Shown: positions 15,545-22,990 of the stretch, in pieces | Layout: each line of letters starts with the position of its first letter | Numbering within the stretch: the stretch's first letter is position 1 | Assembly (NCBI GenBank): GCA_900548515.1 | Contig: URKU01000013.1 | Location: 1-29,899 of the forward strand | Direction: 5' to 3' | DNA: 29,899 bases | Source: an uncultured Collinsella sp. | GTDB taxonomy: Bacteria; Actinomycetota; Coriobacteriia; Coriobacteriales; Coriobacteriaceae | Notes under the pieces: model-generated | The model's database searches: none | Told to the model about the DNA's origin: nothing | Seen by the model: the letters and a program-made list of their open reading frames with translations, nothing else | Program-made: the position numbers and the translations under genes

Positions 15545-16588
15545 TTAAGCATTGGTCTGGACGAAGCCGCCATCAAACGCATTGGCCTCGAGCACGCGGG
15601 CACAGCCGTTAACGACGTTATCGAGCGCCGTGGGGCTGACGTTGACCGAAACGCCGGTCTCATCGCGCAGGCGCACATCGAGACCGCGCAGCAGCGCGCC
15701 GCCACCGGTCAGCAAAATGCCATAGTACATAAGGTCCGAGGCAAGATCGGGAGGCGTAGCGTCGAGTGCGTCCTTGACGGCCTTGGCCATCTCGTCGAGC
15801 GGCTTGTTGAGTGCGCGACGAATCTCCTCGCTCTCGATGCGCACGGTCTTGGGCAGACCGGTGATCACGTCGCGGCCGTTGACCTCGACGTCGAGCTCAT
15901 CCTTGAGCGGCACGGCGGAGCCGACCTTGATCTTGATGTCCTCTGCCGTACGCTCGCCGATGGCCAGGTTGTAGGCATCACGAACGTGCGTGAGGATGGC
16001 CTGATCGAACTCGTCGCCGGCAATACGGATGGACTGCGAGACGACGATGCCGCCCATAGCGATAACGGCAACCTCGGTGGTACCGCCACCGATGTCGATG
16101 ACCATGGAGCCGGTGGGTTCCTCGACGGGCAGGTCGGCGCCGATGGCAGCCGCCATGGGCTCTTCGATCAGATAGGCCTGGCGGGCACCGGCCTGGATCG
16201 TGGCCTCAAAGACAGCGCGCTTCTCGACCGACGTGACACCGGAGGGAACGCAGACGACAACACGCGGACGCGGAGTCCACGGATAGCGCTTCTCGGACGC
16301 CTTGTCGATAAAGTAGCGAAGCATGGCCTCGGTAACATCGAAGTCGGCGATGACGCCGTCCTTCAGGGGACGAACGGCCACGATGTTGCCGGGCGTACGG
16401 CCGAGCATGCGCTTTGCCTCGATACCGACCGCCAAGATGCGCTCGTCGTTCTTGTCGATGGCGACAACAGAGGGCTCGCGAATGACGATGCCCTTGCCGC
16501 GCACGGAGACAAGCGTATTGGCGGTGCCGAGGTCGATGGCAAGATCGCCCGCATAGCTACCGAAGAACATATCCATCAAAGAAAACAA
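15545..16588 (-). CDS. mreB: rod shape-determining actin homologue MreB
   Basis: MreB forms membrane-bound filaments that steer wall synthesis. The 347-residue protein has the actin-fold signatures: phosphate-1 DLGTANT (19-25), EEPMAAAIGA (142-151), phosphate-2 IDIGGGTTE (164-172) and the adenosine motif LLTGGGALLRGLD. The N-terminal MFSLMDMFFG is a short amphipathic helix for membrane binding. The start is TTG at 16588 with AGGAG five bases upstream; an ATG at codon 5 is possible but has worse spacing. It opens the mreB-mreC-mreD-mrdA-rodA transcript. Confidence 0.97.
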   Translation of the reverse strand: MFSLMDMFFGSYAGDLAIDLGTANTLVSVRGKGIVIREPSVVAIDKNDERILAVGIEAKRMLGRTPGNIVAVRPLKDGVIADFDVTEAMLRYFIDKASEKRYPWTPRPRVVVCVPSGVTSVEKRAVFEATIQAGARQAYLIEEPMAAAIGADLPVEEPTGSMVIDIGGGTTEVAVIAMGGIVVSQSIRIAGDEFDQAILTHVRDAYNLAIGERTAEDIKIKVGSAVPLKDELDVEVNGRDVITGLPKTVRIESEEIRRALNKPLDEMAKAVKDALDATPPDLASDLMYYGILLTGGGALLRGLDVRLRDETGVSVNVSPTALDNVVNGCARVLEANAFDGGFVQTNA

Positions 16589-16633
16589 CGCAACTCCTGA
16601 TGTGTTGGATGATTGCTGGAAAACTACTAGCTC

Positions 16634-16639
16634 ATCATA
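16634..16639 (-). promoter_or_regulatory. possible -10 element of the mreB operon
   Basis: TATGAT on the leftward strand (5 of 6) would start transcription near 16627, leaving a leader of about 39 bases before mreB. No good -35 is seen: the region 17-18 bases upstream is inside the GC-rich hairpin at 16649-16681. Confidence 0.35.
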
Positions 16640-16648
16640 CTAGCGCAA

Positions 16649-16681
16649 GCCCGGCGCCTCACTTGCGGTGAAGCGCCGGGC
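16649..16681 (-). terminator. GC-rich hairpin after the TPR gene
   Basis: GCCCGGCGC and TCAC pair with GTGA and GCGCCGGGC, giving a 13-bp stem with a single mismatch and a TTGCG loop. It lies 22 bases after the TPR gene stop and before mreB. Neither strand has a T-run next to it, so it is a terminator of the U-poor type common in high-G+C genomes, or an RNA-stability hairpin. Confidence 0.55.
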
Positions 16682-16703
16682 AAAGCTAAATCCCATAAGG
16701 TCA

Positions 16704-18008
16704 CTACTGGTTGTCAGCAGCCGAGAAATCCATATCAAGCGAAGAAACGGCCCAGCCGATATGGTTGTCGGAGCGCACGAATTTGACGGTGTACTCCTGC
16801 TCGCCGCCCTTGGACAGCGATGCCTTCACCTTGGCGGTCGTCTCGGTCATGGACTGATCCATGCCCTCGACGGACACGGTGGCACCCTGCGGAATCGAGG
16901 AGATGATCATCGACTTAGCGTCCTCGGACAGGCTCGAGGCCAGGCAAGACTCGGCCTTTGCGGCGTCACCGTCGCCGGCAGCCTGGAACAGATCGGTAAC
17001 GACAGACTCCTGAGACGGGAAGCCAAAGCCGCGCGTGTAGGCAAAGCCCAGACCGCCCGCGGCGATCAAAATAAGCAGAAGCAGAACGATGAAGACTTTA
17101 AGACCCGCATGGCGATGGCGACGACGGACCTTGGCCTGCTTACGATCCTGACGGTCCTGCTGGACCATCTCGGACTCGGACAGCGTAAAGAAGCCGGTGT
17201 CCGAGGGATCGGGCATAAACTGACCGGTCGCGCCCGTAGGATCGAGAGGATCGACGGCAGGAGCGTCCATCGCGGGCGCCGGAGCCGTGGCCATAGCCGT
17301 CTGGGCAGACAGCGCGGCAAGCGAATCGTGCACGCGGGCAAGCTCATCGGCCTGCTCGGAGGTGAGCTGGTAGATGCCATCGGCAGTAGCGGCGTTAAAG
17401 GCATCGAGTGCGTCGGAGGGGCGGCCGGCGGCAGAAAGCGCCTGACCCATGCCGGCGTTGAGCGCACGCGTGTCGTCGCGGGGGCCGGCAAAGTCGATAG
17501 CCGTGCGGTAAGTCTCCACGGCATCCGCCGGACGGCCGAGCTTAACGAAGCAACGACCGAGCTCGCCGAGTGCGGCGGCAGGAGCCGGATTGGCGCCATC
17601 GATGGCAGCCTGACGGAAGGCGGTTCCCGCGTTGGCATAGTCGCCCGACTGGAACAGCGCATTGCCCAGGCCCAGATAGGCCTTGAACGGCGTGGCATAG
17701 GAAGCATCCTGCGTAGCAGCAGAGAACGCCTGGGCGGCCGTCGTGTAGTCGCCCACGGCGGCGAGCGCCTTGCCGCGGTTGGTGAGCAGCGCGCCGCGCT
17801 TGCCGTAGGTGCCGTCGTTGAGGGCGGCAGCATAAGCCTCGGCGGCCTCGGCATACATGCCCAGGTGCATCAAGGCGTTGCCACGAAGGTGATCGGCCTC
17901 GCCCATAATCTCATCGGGAGTCTTTGCCGCCCCAAGCATCTGGGCTGCAGCGGAAAAATCACCCGCGCGGTAAGCGGCGCGGCCCTGTTGGATCAGCTGG
18001 CTATTCAA
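16704..18008 (-). CDS. TPR-repeat single-pass membrane protein, function unknown
   Basis: The 434-residue protein has an N-terminal block of tetratricopeptide-like helical repeats (about 1-235; for example DFSAAAQMLGAA, MYAEAAEAYAAAL, DYTTAAQAFSAAT, DYANAGTAFRQAA, RPADAVETYRTA). A Pro/Ala/Asp-rich linker and a strongly basic stretch (RRRHRH, 295-300) follow, then one membrane segment (about 303-324) and a C-terminal domain of some 110 residues. The positive residues before the membrane segment place the TPR part inside the cell and the C-terminus outside. The start is TTG at 18008 with AGGGGA upstream, 11 bases after the cyclophilin gene, so they form one operon. I recognise no characterised homologue. 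Confidence 0.85.
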   Translation of the reverse strand: MNSQLIQQGRAAYRAGDFSAAAQMLGAAKTPDEIMGEADHLRGNALMHLGMYAEAAEAYAAALNDGTYGKRGALLTNRGKALAAVGDYTTAAQAFSAATQDASYATPFKAYLGLGNALFQSGDYANAGTAFRQAAIDGANPAPAAALGELGRCFVKLGRPADAVETYRTAIDFAGPRDDTRALNAGMGQALSAAGRPSDALDAFNAATADGIYQLTSEQADELARVHDSLAALSAQTAMATAPAPAMDAPAVDPLDPTGATGQFMPDPSDTGFFTLSESEMVQQDRQDRKQAKVRRRHRHAGLKVFIVLLLLILIAAGGLGFAYTRGFGFPSQESVVTDLFQAAGDGDAAKAESCLASSLSEDAKSMIISSIPQGATVSVEGMDQSMTETTAKVKASLSKGGEQEYTVKFVRSDNHIGWAVSSLDMDFSAADNQ

Positions 18009-18019
18009 GGAAGTCCCCT

Positions 18020-18562
18020 TTACTCGTGAACGATCTCGACATGGACGATCTCGTCGCCGGCACGCAGCTGCGAAATCACATCAAGACCCTCGACCGTGGT
18101 ACCAAAGACGGTGTAACCGGAATCGAGGTTATGCTGGGCGCCCAGGCAGAAGTAGAACTGCGAACCCGCGGAATCGGGGTCCATGGAGCGTGCCATGGCA
18201 AGGGCACCATCGACATGGCTGTTGCGCGGATTGGTGGCAAACTCGCCCTTGATGCAGTAGCCGGGGCCACCGGTACCGGGCATGCCGTCGGGGCCCTCAA
18301 GACCAGCGGCGACGTCGGCGCCGGACATATCGCGGGTATTGGGGTCGCCGCCCTGGATGACAAAACCGGGCACATAGCGATGGAACTTAAGGCCATCATA
18401 GAAGCCCATCGTAGAAAGCTCGCAGAAGTTCGCGACATGAATGGGAGCGCCCTCGCCGTCAAACTTGACCTTGATGGTACCCTTCGACGTCTCGATAACG
18501 GCGCACTCGTCGCCGGCAAGCTGATACTCGGGCGTGTAGAGCTCTTTCTTAAAACCAAACAT
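18020..18562 (-). CDS. cyclophilin-type peptidyl-prolyl cis-trans isomerase
   Basis: Cyclophilins isomerise peptide bonds before proline and help proteins fold. The 180-residue protein has the active-site segment FHRYVPGFVIQGGDP (60-74, with Arg62 and Gln70) and MARSMDPDSAGSQFYFCLG, then YTVFGTTVEGLDVI. No signal peptide is visible, so it should be cytoplasmic. The tryptophan that gives cyclosporin sensitivity in human CypA appears absent, as in many bacterial forms. GGAAGG precedes the ATG, and the promoter at 18602-18631 lies upstream. The TPR membrane protein gene follows in the same transcript. Confidence 0.94.
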   Translation of the reverse strand: MFGFKKELYTPEYQLAGDECAVIETSKGTIKVKFDGEGAPIHVANFCELSTMGFYDGLKFHRYVPGFVIQGGDPNTRDMSGADVAAGLEGPDGMPGTGGPGYCIKGEFATNPRNSHVDGALAMARSMDPDSAGSQFYFCLGAQHNLDSGYTVFGTTVEGLDVISQLRAGDEIVHVEIVHE

Positions 18563-18601
18563 GTGGTTCCTTCCTCGTGCGTTTAAAGCATATTTGTACG
18601 A

Positions 18602-18631
18602 ATTGTAGCAATAAGCATGCGCTTACATCAA
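18602..18631 (-). promoter_or_regulatory. promoter of the cyclophilin-TPR operon
   Basis: Leftward, TTGATG (18631-18626), an 18-base spacer and TACAAT (18607-18602, 5 of 6) form a sigma70-type promoter. The predicted start near 18595 leaves a leader of about 33 bases. The -35 hexamer and spacer length match those of the tRNA-Arg promoter in this window. Confidence 0.6.
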
Positions 18632-18669
18632 TTGCGCACGTAGGTTATGCCGACTATGGCGAACTAATT

Positions 18670-19812
18670 TTAGGAACGCTGCTGCGGCTTCCAGGAGCCC
18701 ACGTTGGCGTCGTACTGATTAAGCGCGCTGTTGCCACTCTGAGCGATGGGCGCCAGGATCTCGCTTTGGTGGGAACTCATCGACTCGCCATCGGGAATGG
18801 CCAGCGAGATATCCCAGCTCTGGCAGATCACGTCGACACGCTCGTACATCCACTCGGCAAGCTGCTTTAAGTGGGCGATGTCGTCCGCATAGACCGTATC
18901 GTCCTGATACTTAAGGTTGTTAAGCTCATCTTGCGTCTTTTTGATCTGGTCGCGCAGGGCGTAGGCACTCTGCGACAGCTCCTGGCGGGTGGACAGCGGC
19001 GTTCGGAGATAGCCGTTGTTAAAGGAATCGATGACCTCGCCGATCTGGTCCTCATCACCGTAGGACACGATGGTCTGATACAGACCGTCGAGTCTGGTAT
19101 AGAGCTGATCATCGGTGAGCACGGTTTCTTCCTGGACCACCTCGGCAGAATCGTCCTGCTTGGTATCGTCCTCAGTCGCCTCGCCCTTTTGGCGCGTGGG
19201 GAAGGTCGTCTGCGCAGCCTGGCCAAACTGGTCGTAGAAGGCAGGCATGACACCCATGGGATCGGCCGTCACGAACCAATAGGCACCGCCGCAAACGACG
19301 GCAAGGACCGCGATGACGATGAGCGGCTTGGGGATATGACGCTTGTGCTTGTGATAGGCGTCTTCGTCGGGATGCACCTTGCGCTTGGGTTTTTGAGCAT
19401 CGTCATGCAGGGAAACGGGCATGGGAATATCGACCTTGGGGATACCGAAATCCTTATCGAAAGCCGGCAGCACGCAGGTCTCATTGGGGTCGGCGGCGTC
19501 CGAAAGCACCGCAGCGGCAGAGGCCGGCGCATGCGGCACCTCGGTATCGATCTGCTCTTGCGTTAGGCGCGGAAAGCCCGCCGTGCGGCCCGCTGCCAGG
19601 TCGGATGCGGCCGCGTCCTCGGAGAGGATACCCGGAGCGGGGCGTCCGCATTTGGGGCACGTACGATCATGCGGAGAAAGACGGGCACCGCAGCCCTCAC
19701 AGAACACGAACTCGGTGTGCTCGGGACCATCGCCCGGACCCACATAGGCGTTGCAGTAGGGGCAGAACGAGGCGCCGTCCTCGATGGTCTTAAGGCAATG
19801 CGGACAGATCAC
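18670..19812 (-). CDS. double zinc-ribbon single-pass membrane protein, function unknown
   Basis: The 380-residue protein begins with two zinc ribbons: C3, C6, C17 and C20 (MICPHC...FCPYC) and C38, C41, C52 and C55 (FCEGC...CPKC). An acidic and low-complexity linker with a basic KHKRH stretch follows, then one membrane segment (about 162-181) and an outer C-terminal domain of some 200 residues rich in Asp, Glu and Gln with predicted helices. The start is GTG at 19812, since GAGG lies five bases upstream and such proteins start just before the first Cys pair; a TTG at 19842 gives 10 more residues but has no ribosome site. Such zinc-ribbon membrane proteins are common in Coriobacteriia, but no function is known to me. 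Confidence 0.85.
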   Translation of the reverse strand: MICPHCLKTIEDGASFCPYCNAYVGPGDGPEHTEFVFCEGCGARLSPHDRTCPKCGRPAPGILSEDAAASDLAAGRTAGFPRLTQEQIDTEVPHAPASAAAVLSDAADPNETCVLPAFDKDFGIPKVDIPMPVSLHDDAQKPKRKVHPDEDAYHKHKRHIPKPLIVIAVLAVVCGGAYWFVTADPMGVMPAFYDQFGQAAQTTFPTRQKGEATEDDTKQDDSAEVVQEETVLTDDQLYTRLDGLYQTIVSYGDEDQIGEVIDSFNNGYLRTPLSTRQELSQSAYALRDQIKKTQDELNNLKYQDDTVYADDIAHLKQLAEWMYERVDVICQSWDISLAIPDGESMSSHQSEILAPIAQSGNSALNQYDANVGSWKPQQRS

Positions 19813-19852
19813 GGCATCCTCTTTTCGAAGCAATTCAAACAATCGAGGTTAG

Positions 19853-19861
19853 AGCATAACA
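19853..19861 (-). promoter_or_regulatory. possible extended -10 promoter of the zinc-ribbon gene
   Basis: TGTTATGCT on the leftward strand matches an extended -10 (TGN plus TATGCT, 4 of 6). Transcription would begin near 19846, giving a leader of about 34 bases. There is no convincing -35. One copy of an imperfect direct repeat overlaps this site. Confidence 0.35.
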
Positions 19862-19911
19862 TCGCCAAGGCCCCACAGGAGCAAGGCACCAATTCAACAT
19901 CGCCAGGGCGC
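19858..19911. repeat. imperfect direct repeat upstream of the zinc-ribbon gene
   Basis: AACATCGCCAAGGCCC (19858-19873) and AACATCGCCAGGGCGC (19896-19911) differ at two of 16 positions, and their starts are 38 bases apart. The left copy overlaps the possible promoter of the zinc-ribbon gene; the right copy lies just past the P-type ATPase stop codon. Possible operator pair, unproven. Confidence 0.4.
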
Positions 19912-19915
19912 GTAG

Positions 19916-22633
19916 TTACTTCTTCTTTTTGCTCGGCATCGAGACTTTGATGCCTTGGGCGGACTTGGTTACGCGGGAGCGCTTGACTCCGGTACTCTTC
20001 TTTTTCTTGGGCTGGGCCTGGGCCACGCCCTCGAGTGCGCGGGCCTCGGCCTCACGAACGGTGCGAGCTTCGCGGCGCTGCGCCATGTCGGCGGCGACGC
20101 GCTTGGCAAAACGCTCGGCCGTCGAACCCGTCGAGCTCACCTTGCCGCCACCGCGACCCAAGCGGACGCGCACACCGCGGCCAAAACCAGTTGCGGCATG
20201 ACGACGACGCGGCTTGAGCGAATCCATCATCGTGGCGAGCTTAAAGAACACCGAGCAGGTGATGACCACGATGACAGCCAAGATAACCATCTGGCCCATC
20301 GACAGGTTGGCAATAGACAGCAGCTTCGGGAATCCGATAACGCCCGTCAGGATGCCGGCAACTACAAACACAAAGAGCGCCACACGTAAGGGCGTGAGGG
20401 GCTGCGAGATACGCCAGATCAGGCTGACACTCGCCGCGCACGACGTAAGTAGGCACATCGTAGACAGCGTGAGCTGGTTAAAGCCGAACACGCGCGCCAC
20501 AAAGATATCGAGCGCCGCGGCCAAAATGACCGCAAGCGACGCCGGCAGTGCCCGCTTGAGCACGTTCGTCAGGAACGACCCCTTCACGCGAGCATTGTTG
20601 GGCTCCAGGCCCAACACAAAGCCCGGCGCGCCAATGCAGAAGAAGTTGATGAGCGTCATCTGAATCGGCTCGAAAGGGTACGGCGGCAGTGCGATGCACA
20701 GCGCCGCCAGGCCCATCGAGAACAGCGTCTTAGTCAGGAACAGCGAAGCCGAACGCTGCAGGTTGTTGATGGAGCGACGGCCCTCGGCCACCACGGCGGG
20801 CATCGAGGCAAAGTCGTTGTCGACGAGCACGATCTCGGCCACGTTACGCGCGGCATCGGAGCCGGCCGCCATGGCCACGGAGCAGTCGGCCTCCTTGAGC
20901 GCCAGCACGTCGTTGACGCCGTCGCCTGTCATGGCCACGGTGTGCTCGCGGCGCTTGAGCGCCTGCACGAGCTCGCGCTTCTGCTGCGGGGTCACACGAC
21001 CAAAGACATGGTAGCGGTCCACTGCGGCATCGAGCTTGGCCGGCGTATCGAGCGTCGTGGCGTCCACATAAGCGTCCGCCCCCGGCACGCCCACCACGCG
21101 CGCGATCGACGACACCGTACGCGGGTCGTCGCCACTGATCACGTTGAGAGTCACGCCCTGCTCGTTAAAGTAGCCGATGGTCTCGGCCGCCGAGGTACGG
21201 ATCTCGTCGCGTATGGTCACAAAGCCCACGGGCTCGGCCTCGCCCACCATATCGCCATCGGGCGTAAAGCCGTCAACGCGCGCCACCACGAGCACGCGGC
21301 AGGTATCGGCAAGCTCGGCGACACGGTTCTCGACCTGGGCAAACGCACGATCAGAGAGCACAAACTGCGCCGCACCCATCACATATGAGCCCTGTGCAAA
21401 CGACGCGCCGCTCCACTTTTTGGAAGACGAGAACGGAATGACCGACAGCGGCTCGGACACCTCGACCGGACGGTCGGCGTAATAGTTGAGCAGCGCCTGA
21501 CAGGTCTCGTTGGCATCGGCCGAGGTCGCACGTGCGACGTTAGCCAGCGCAAAATCGAGCACCGTGGTATCGACGGGAACGGCGGCGTCGCCCTCCCCCG
21601 CACCCATACCCTCGACCGGCAGCGGATAGGTACCCTCGACCTCCATGCGGCCCGACGTGATGGTGCCCGTCTTGTCCAGGCACAGCACGTCGACGCGCGC
21701 GAGCGTCTCAATGCAGTAGAGCTGCTGCGCGAGTACCTTGCGGCGGGCCAGGCGCACCGTGGCGATGGCGAGCACCGACGAGGTCAGCAGCACCAGGCCT
21801 TGCGGGATCATGCCCAGCAGGGCGCCCACCGTGGACAGCAGCGCCGACGAAGGCACATGACCAGCCAACAGCTCGGAGAAGCACCACGAAAGCGCGCTAT
21901 TGCCTGGGGTTCCCGCGGCATCCCACAGCTCGCTCACGCTCGAGGCAAACAACGCCAAACCGAGCGGGATCATGATGATGCTCGCAAAGCGCACGATGGC
22001 GTTAAGCGCGTTCATGATCTCGGAATTGACCTTTTTGACGTACTTCGCCTCGTTATTAATTTTGGCCACGTAGTTGTCGGCGCCGACATGGATCACGCGG
22101 GCGCGCAGCAGGCCCGAGTCGATAAAGCTGCCGCTCATGAGCTCGGAACCGGGCTGTTTCTTAATGAGGTCGCTCTCACCCGTCAGCAGGCTCTCGTTCA
22201 CGAGCGCCTCGCCCGAAACCACCACGGCGTCAGCGGGAATCTGGTCGCCGCGCCCCAGGCGGATGATATCGTCGAGCACGATCTGGTCCAGGTCGAGCTC
22301 CACCTCGGCGCCGTCGCGCACCGCAATGGCCTTCTTGGAGGTCAGCAGCGTGAGCTTATCGACCATCTTCTTGGAACGCATGGACTGGATGACGCCAATA
22401 GCAGTATTGAGGAACACTACGAACAGGAACGTCAGATTCTTAAACGAACCGGTCAAAATGACTAGGAACGCCAAAATCACGTTGATCAAATTGAACAGCG
22501 TGCAGAGGTTCTCGATGATGAGCTCTTTGACCGACTTGGTCTTGAGCTCCATGTTGCGGTTGATCTTACCGGCGGCGATGCGCTCCTCGACCTCGGCGGT
22601 CGAGAGTCCGCGCTCGATATCCGTTGCTGCCAT
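19916..22633 (-). CDS. CtpE-like P-type cation-transporting ATPase
   Basis: P-type ATPases pump cations using a phosphorylated Asp. The 905-residue protein has the actuator motif TGES (about 151-154), the phosphorylation site CLDKTGTIT (Asp about 320) and the hinge MTGDGVNDVLALKEAD. The segment LARVDVLCLDKTGT and QGLVLLTS resemble mycobacterial CtpE, linked to calcium uptake, so Ca2+ is the best guess for substrate. The membrane-4 motif reads PQGL here, not the PEGL of calcium pumps. The last 110 residues are a basic, low-complexity cytoplasmic tail ending in SKKKK. ATG 22633 is chosen over GTG 22648, though neither has a strong ribosome site. No promoter is clear upstream. Confidence 0.88.
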   Translation of the reverse strand: MAATDIERGLSTAEVEERIAAGKINRNMELKTKSVKELIIENLCTLFNLINVILAFLVILTGSFKNLTFLFVVFLNTAIGVIQSMRSKKMVDKLTLLTSKKAIAVRDGAEVELDLDQIVLDDIIRLGRGDQIPADAVVVSGEALVNESLLTGESDLIKKQPGSELMSGSFIDSGLLRARVIHVGADNYVAKINNEAKYVKKVNSEIMNALNAIVRFASIIMIPLGLALFASSVSELWDAAGTPGNSALSWCFSELLAGHVPSSALLSTVGALLGMIPQGLVLLTSSVLAIATVRLARRKVLAQQLYCIETLARVDVLCLDKTGTITSGRMEVEGTYPLPVEGMGAGEGDAAVPVDTTVLDFALANVARATSADANETCQALLNYYADRPVEVSEPLSVIPFSSSKKWSGASFAQGSYVMGAAQFVLSDRAFAQVENRVAELADTCRVLVVARVDGFTPDGDMVGEAEPVGFVTIRDEIRTSAAETIGYFNEQGVTLNVISGDDPRTVSSIARVVGVPGADAYVDATTLDTPAKLDAAVDRYHVFGRVTPQQKRELVQALKRREHTVAMTGDGVNDVLALKEADCSVAMAAGSDAARNVAEIVLVDNDFASMPAVVAEGRRSINNLQRSASLFLTKTLFSMGLAALCIALPPYPFEPIQMTLINFFCIGAPGFVLGLEPNNARVKGSFLTNVLKRALPASLAVILAAALDIFVARVFGFNQLTLSTMCLLTSCAASVSLIWRISQPLTPLRVALFVFVVAGILTGVIGFPKLLSIANLSMGQMVILAVIVVITCSVFFKLATMMDSLKPRRRHAATGFGRGVRVRLGRGGGKVSSTGSTAERFAKRVAADMAQRREARTVREAEARALEGVAQAQPKKKKSTGVKRSRVTKSAQGIKVSMPSKKKK

Positions 22634-22660
22634 ACCACGTCCCATCACGTCGCGTCGGTA

Positions 22661-22698
22661 TAAGAAAAACCGCCCGGACCATGCGAGGTTCGGACGGT
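22661..22698 (-). terminator. intrinsic terminator after tRNA-Arg
   Basis: On the leftward strand ACCGTCCGAACC (22698-22687), a six-base loop and GGTCCGGGCGGT (22680-22669) pair over 12 bp with one mismatch and one G-U pair. TTTTCTT follows. It starts 12 bases after the tRNA CCA end. The P-type ATPase start lies less than 30 bases further on. Confidence 0.85.
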
Positions 22699-22709
22699 CT
22701 CACGTTCGA

Positions 22710-22786
22710 TGGTGCCCCATGTTGGATTCGAACCAACGGCCTTCTGCTCCGGAGGCAGACGCTCTAATCCCCTGAGCTAATAGGGC
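22710..22786 (-). tRNA. tRNA-Arg (anticodon CCG)
   Basis: The 77-base leftward sequence folds as a complete cloverleaf: acceptor GCCCTAT with ATGGGGC (one G-U pair), D stem GCTC/GAGC, anticodon stem TCTGC/GCAGA with loop CTCCGGA, five-base variable loop AGGCC, T stem GTTGG/CCAAC with loop TTCGAAT, discriminator A. The anticodon is CCG, which reads the arginine codon CGG, useful in a GC-rich genome. The 3' CCA is encoded (22712-22710). It has its own promoter and terminator. Confidence 0.96.
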
Positions 22787-22797
22787 CAACGTTTGGC

Positions 22798-22827
22798 ATT
22801 ATACCCAAGTGCACCACGGGCCATCAA
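22798..22827 (-). promoter_or_regulatory. promoter of tRNA-Arg
   Basis: Leftward, TTGATG (22827-22822), an 18-base spacer and a perfect TATAAT (22803-22798) end about 12 bases before the tRNA. The region upstream of the -35 (about 22828-22850) is A/T-rich and resembles an UP element for RNA polymerase alpha subunits. Confidence 0.75.
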
Positions 22828-22880
22828 AATAAAAGAAAAAGCTTTGCAATTCCGAGGAAGACGCGGCTCAACGGCCCACT

Positions 22881-22912
22881 TTAGAAGGCAAAAGCGAGTC
22901 AGATAGTATAAA
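22881..22912 (+). promoter_or_regulatory. likely promoter of the aroF operon
   Basis: Two overlapping readings exist: TTAGAA (22881-22886), 17 bases and TAGTAT (22904-22909), each 4 of 6; or TATAAA (22907-22912, 5 of 6) with no good -35. Both place the start near 22917, at or beside the ATG of a 20-codon leader frame. Moderate evidence only. Confidence 0.4.
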
Positions 22913-22917
22913 CTCTC

Positions 22918-22980
22918 ATGCACCATATGTACACGGCTCGCGATGCGGGCCGTTTTTGCAAGGGTTATCCATCGAGGTGA
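22918..22980 (+). CDS. possible 20-residue leader peptide before aroF
   Basis: An ATG frame encodes MHHMYTARDAGRFCKGYPSR and stops with TGA at 22978-22980, within the Shine-Dalgarno region of aroF. It has no ribosome site but begins where transcription is predicted to begin, so it could be translated from a leaderless RNA. It contains Tyr at 5 and 17 and Phe at 13, end products of the pathway, yet the aromatic codons are not clustered. It may be a chance frame. Confidence 0.25.
   Translation: MHHMYTARDAGRFCKGYPSR
22933..22957 (+). terminator. terminator-like hairpin in the aroF leader
   Basis: ACGGCTCGC (22933-22941), loop GAT and GCGGGCCGT (22945-22953) form a 9-bp stem with one G-U pair. 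The run TTTTT (22953-22957) follows. It is an intrinsic terminator by shape, in the same direction as the aro operon and 34 bases before aroF, so it may act as an attenuator. Confidence 0.7.
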
Positions 22981-22990
22981 GAGGCACACC

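Noticed and set aside
15476..18029. Two long rightward open frames over mreB and the TPR gene
   Set aside because: Both are complements of strongly supported genes with clear ribosome sites and family motifs; the antisense proteins have none.
22787..22990. T-box riboswitch upstream of aroF
   Set aside because: No T-box sequence (GGTGG-type core) or long stem I is present; only the short terminator hairpin is seen.
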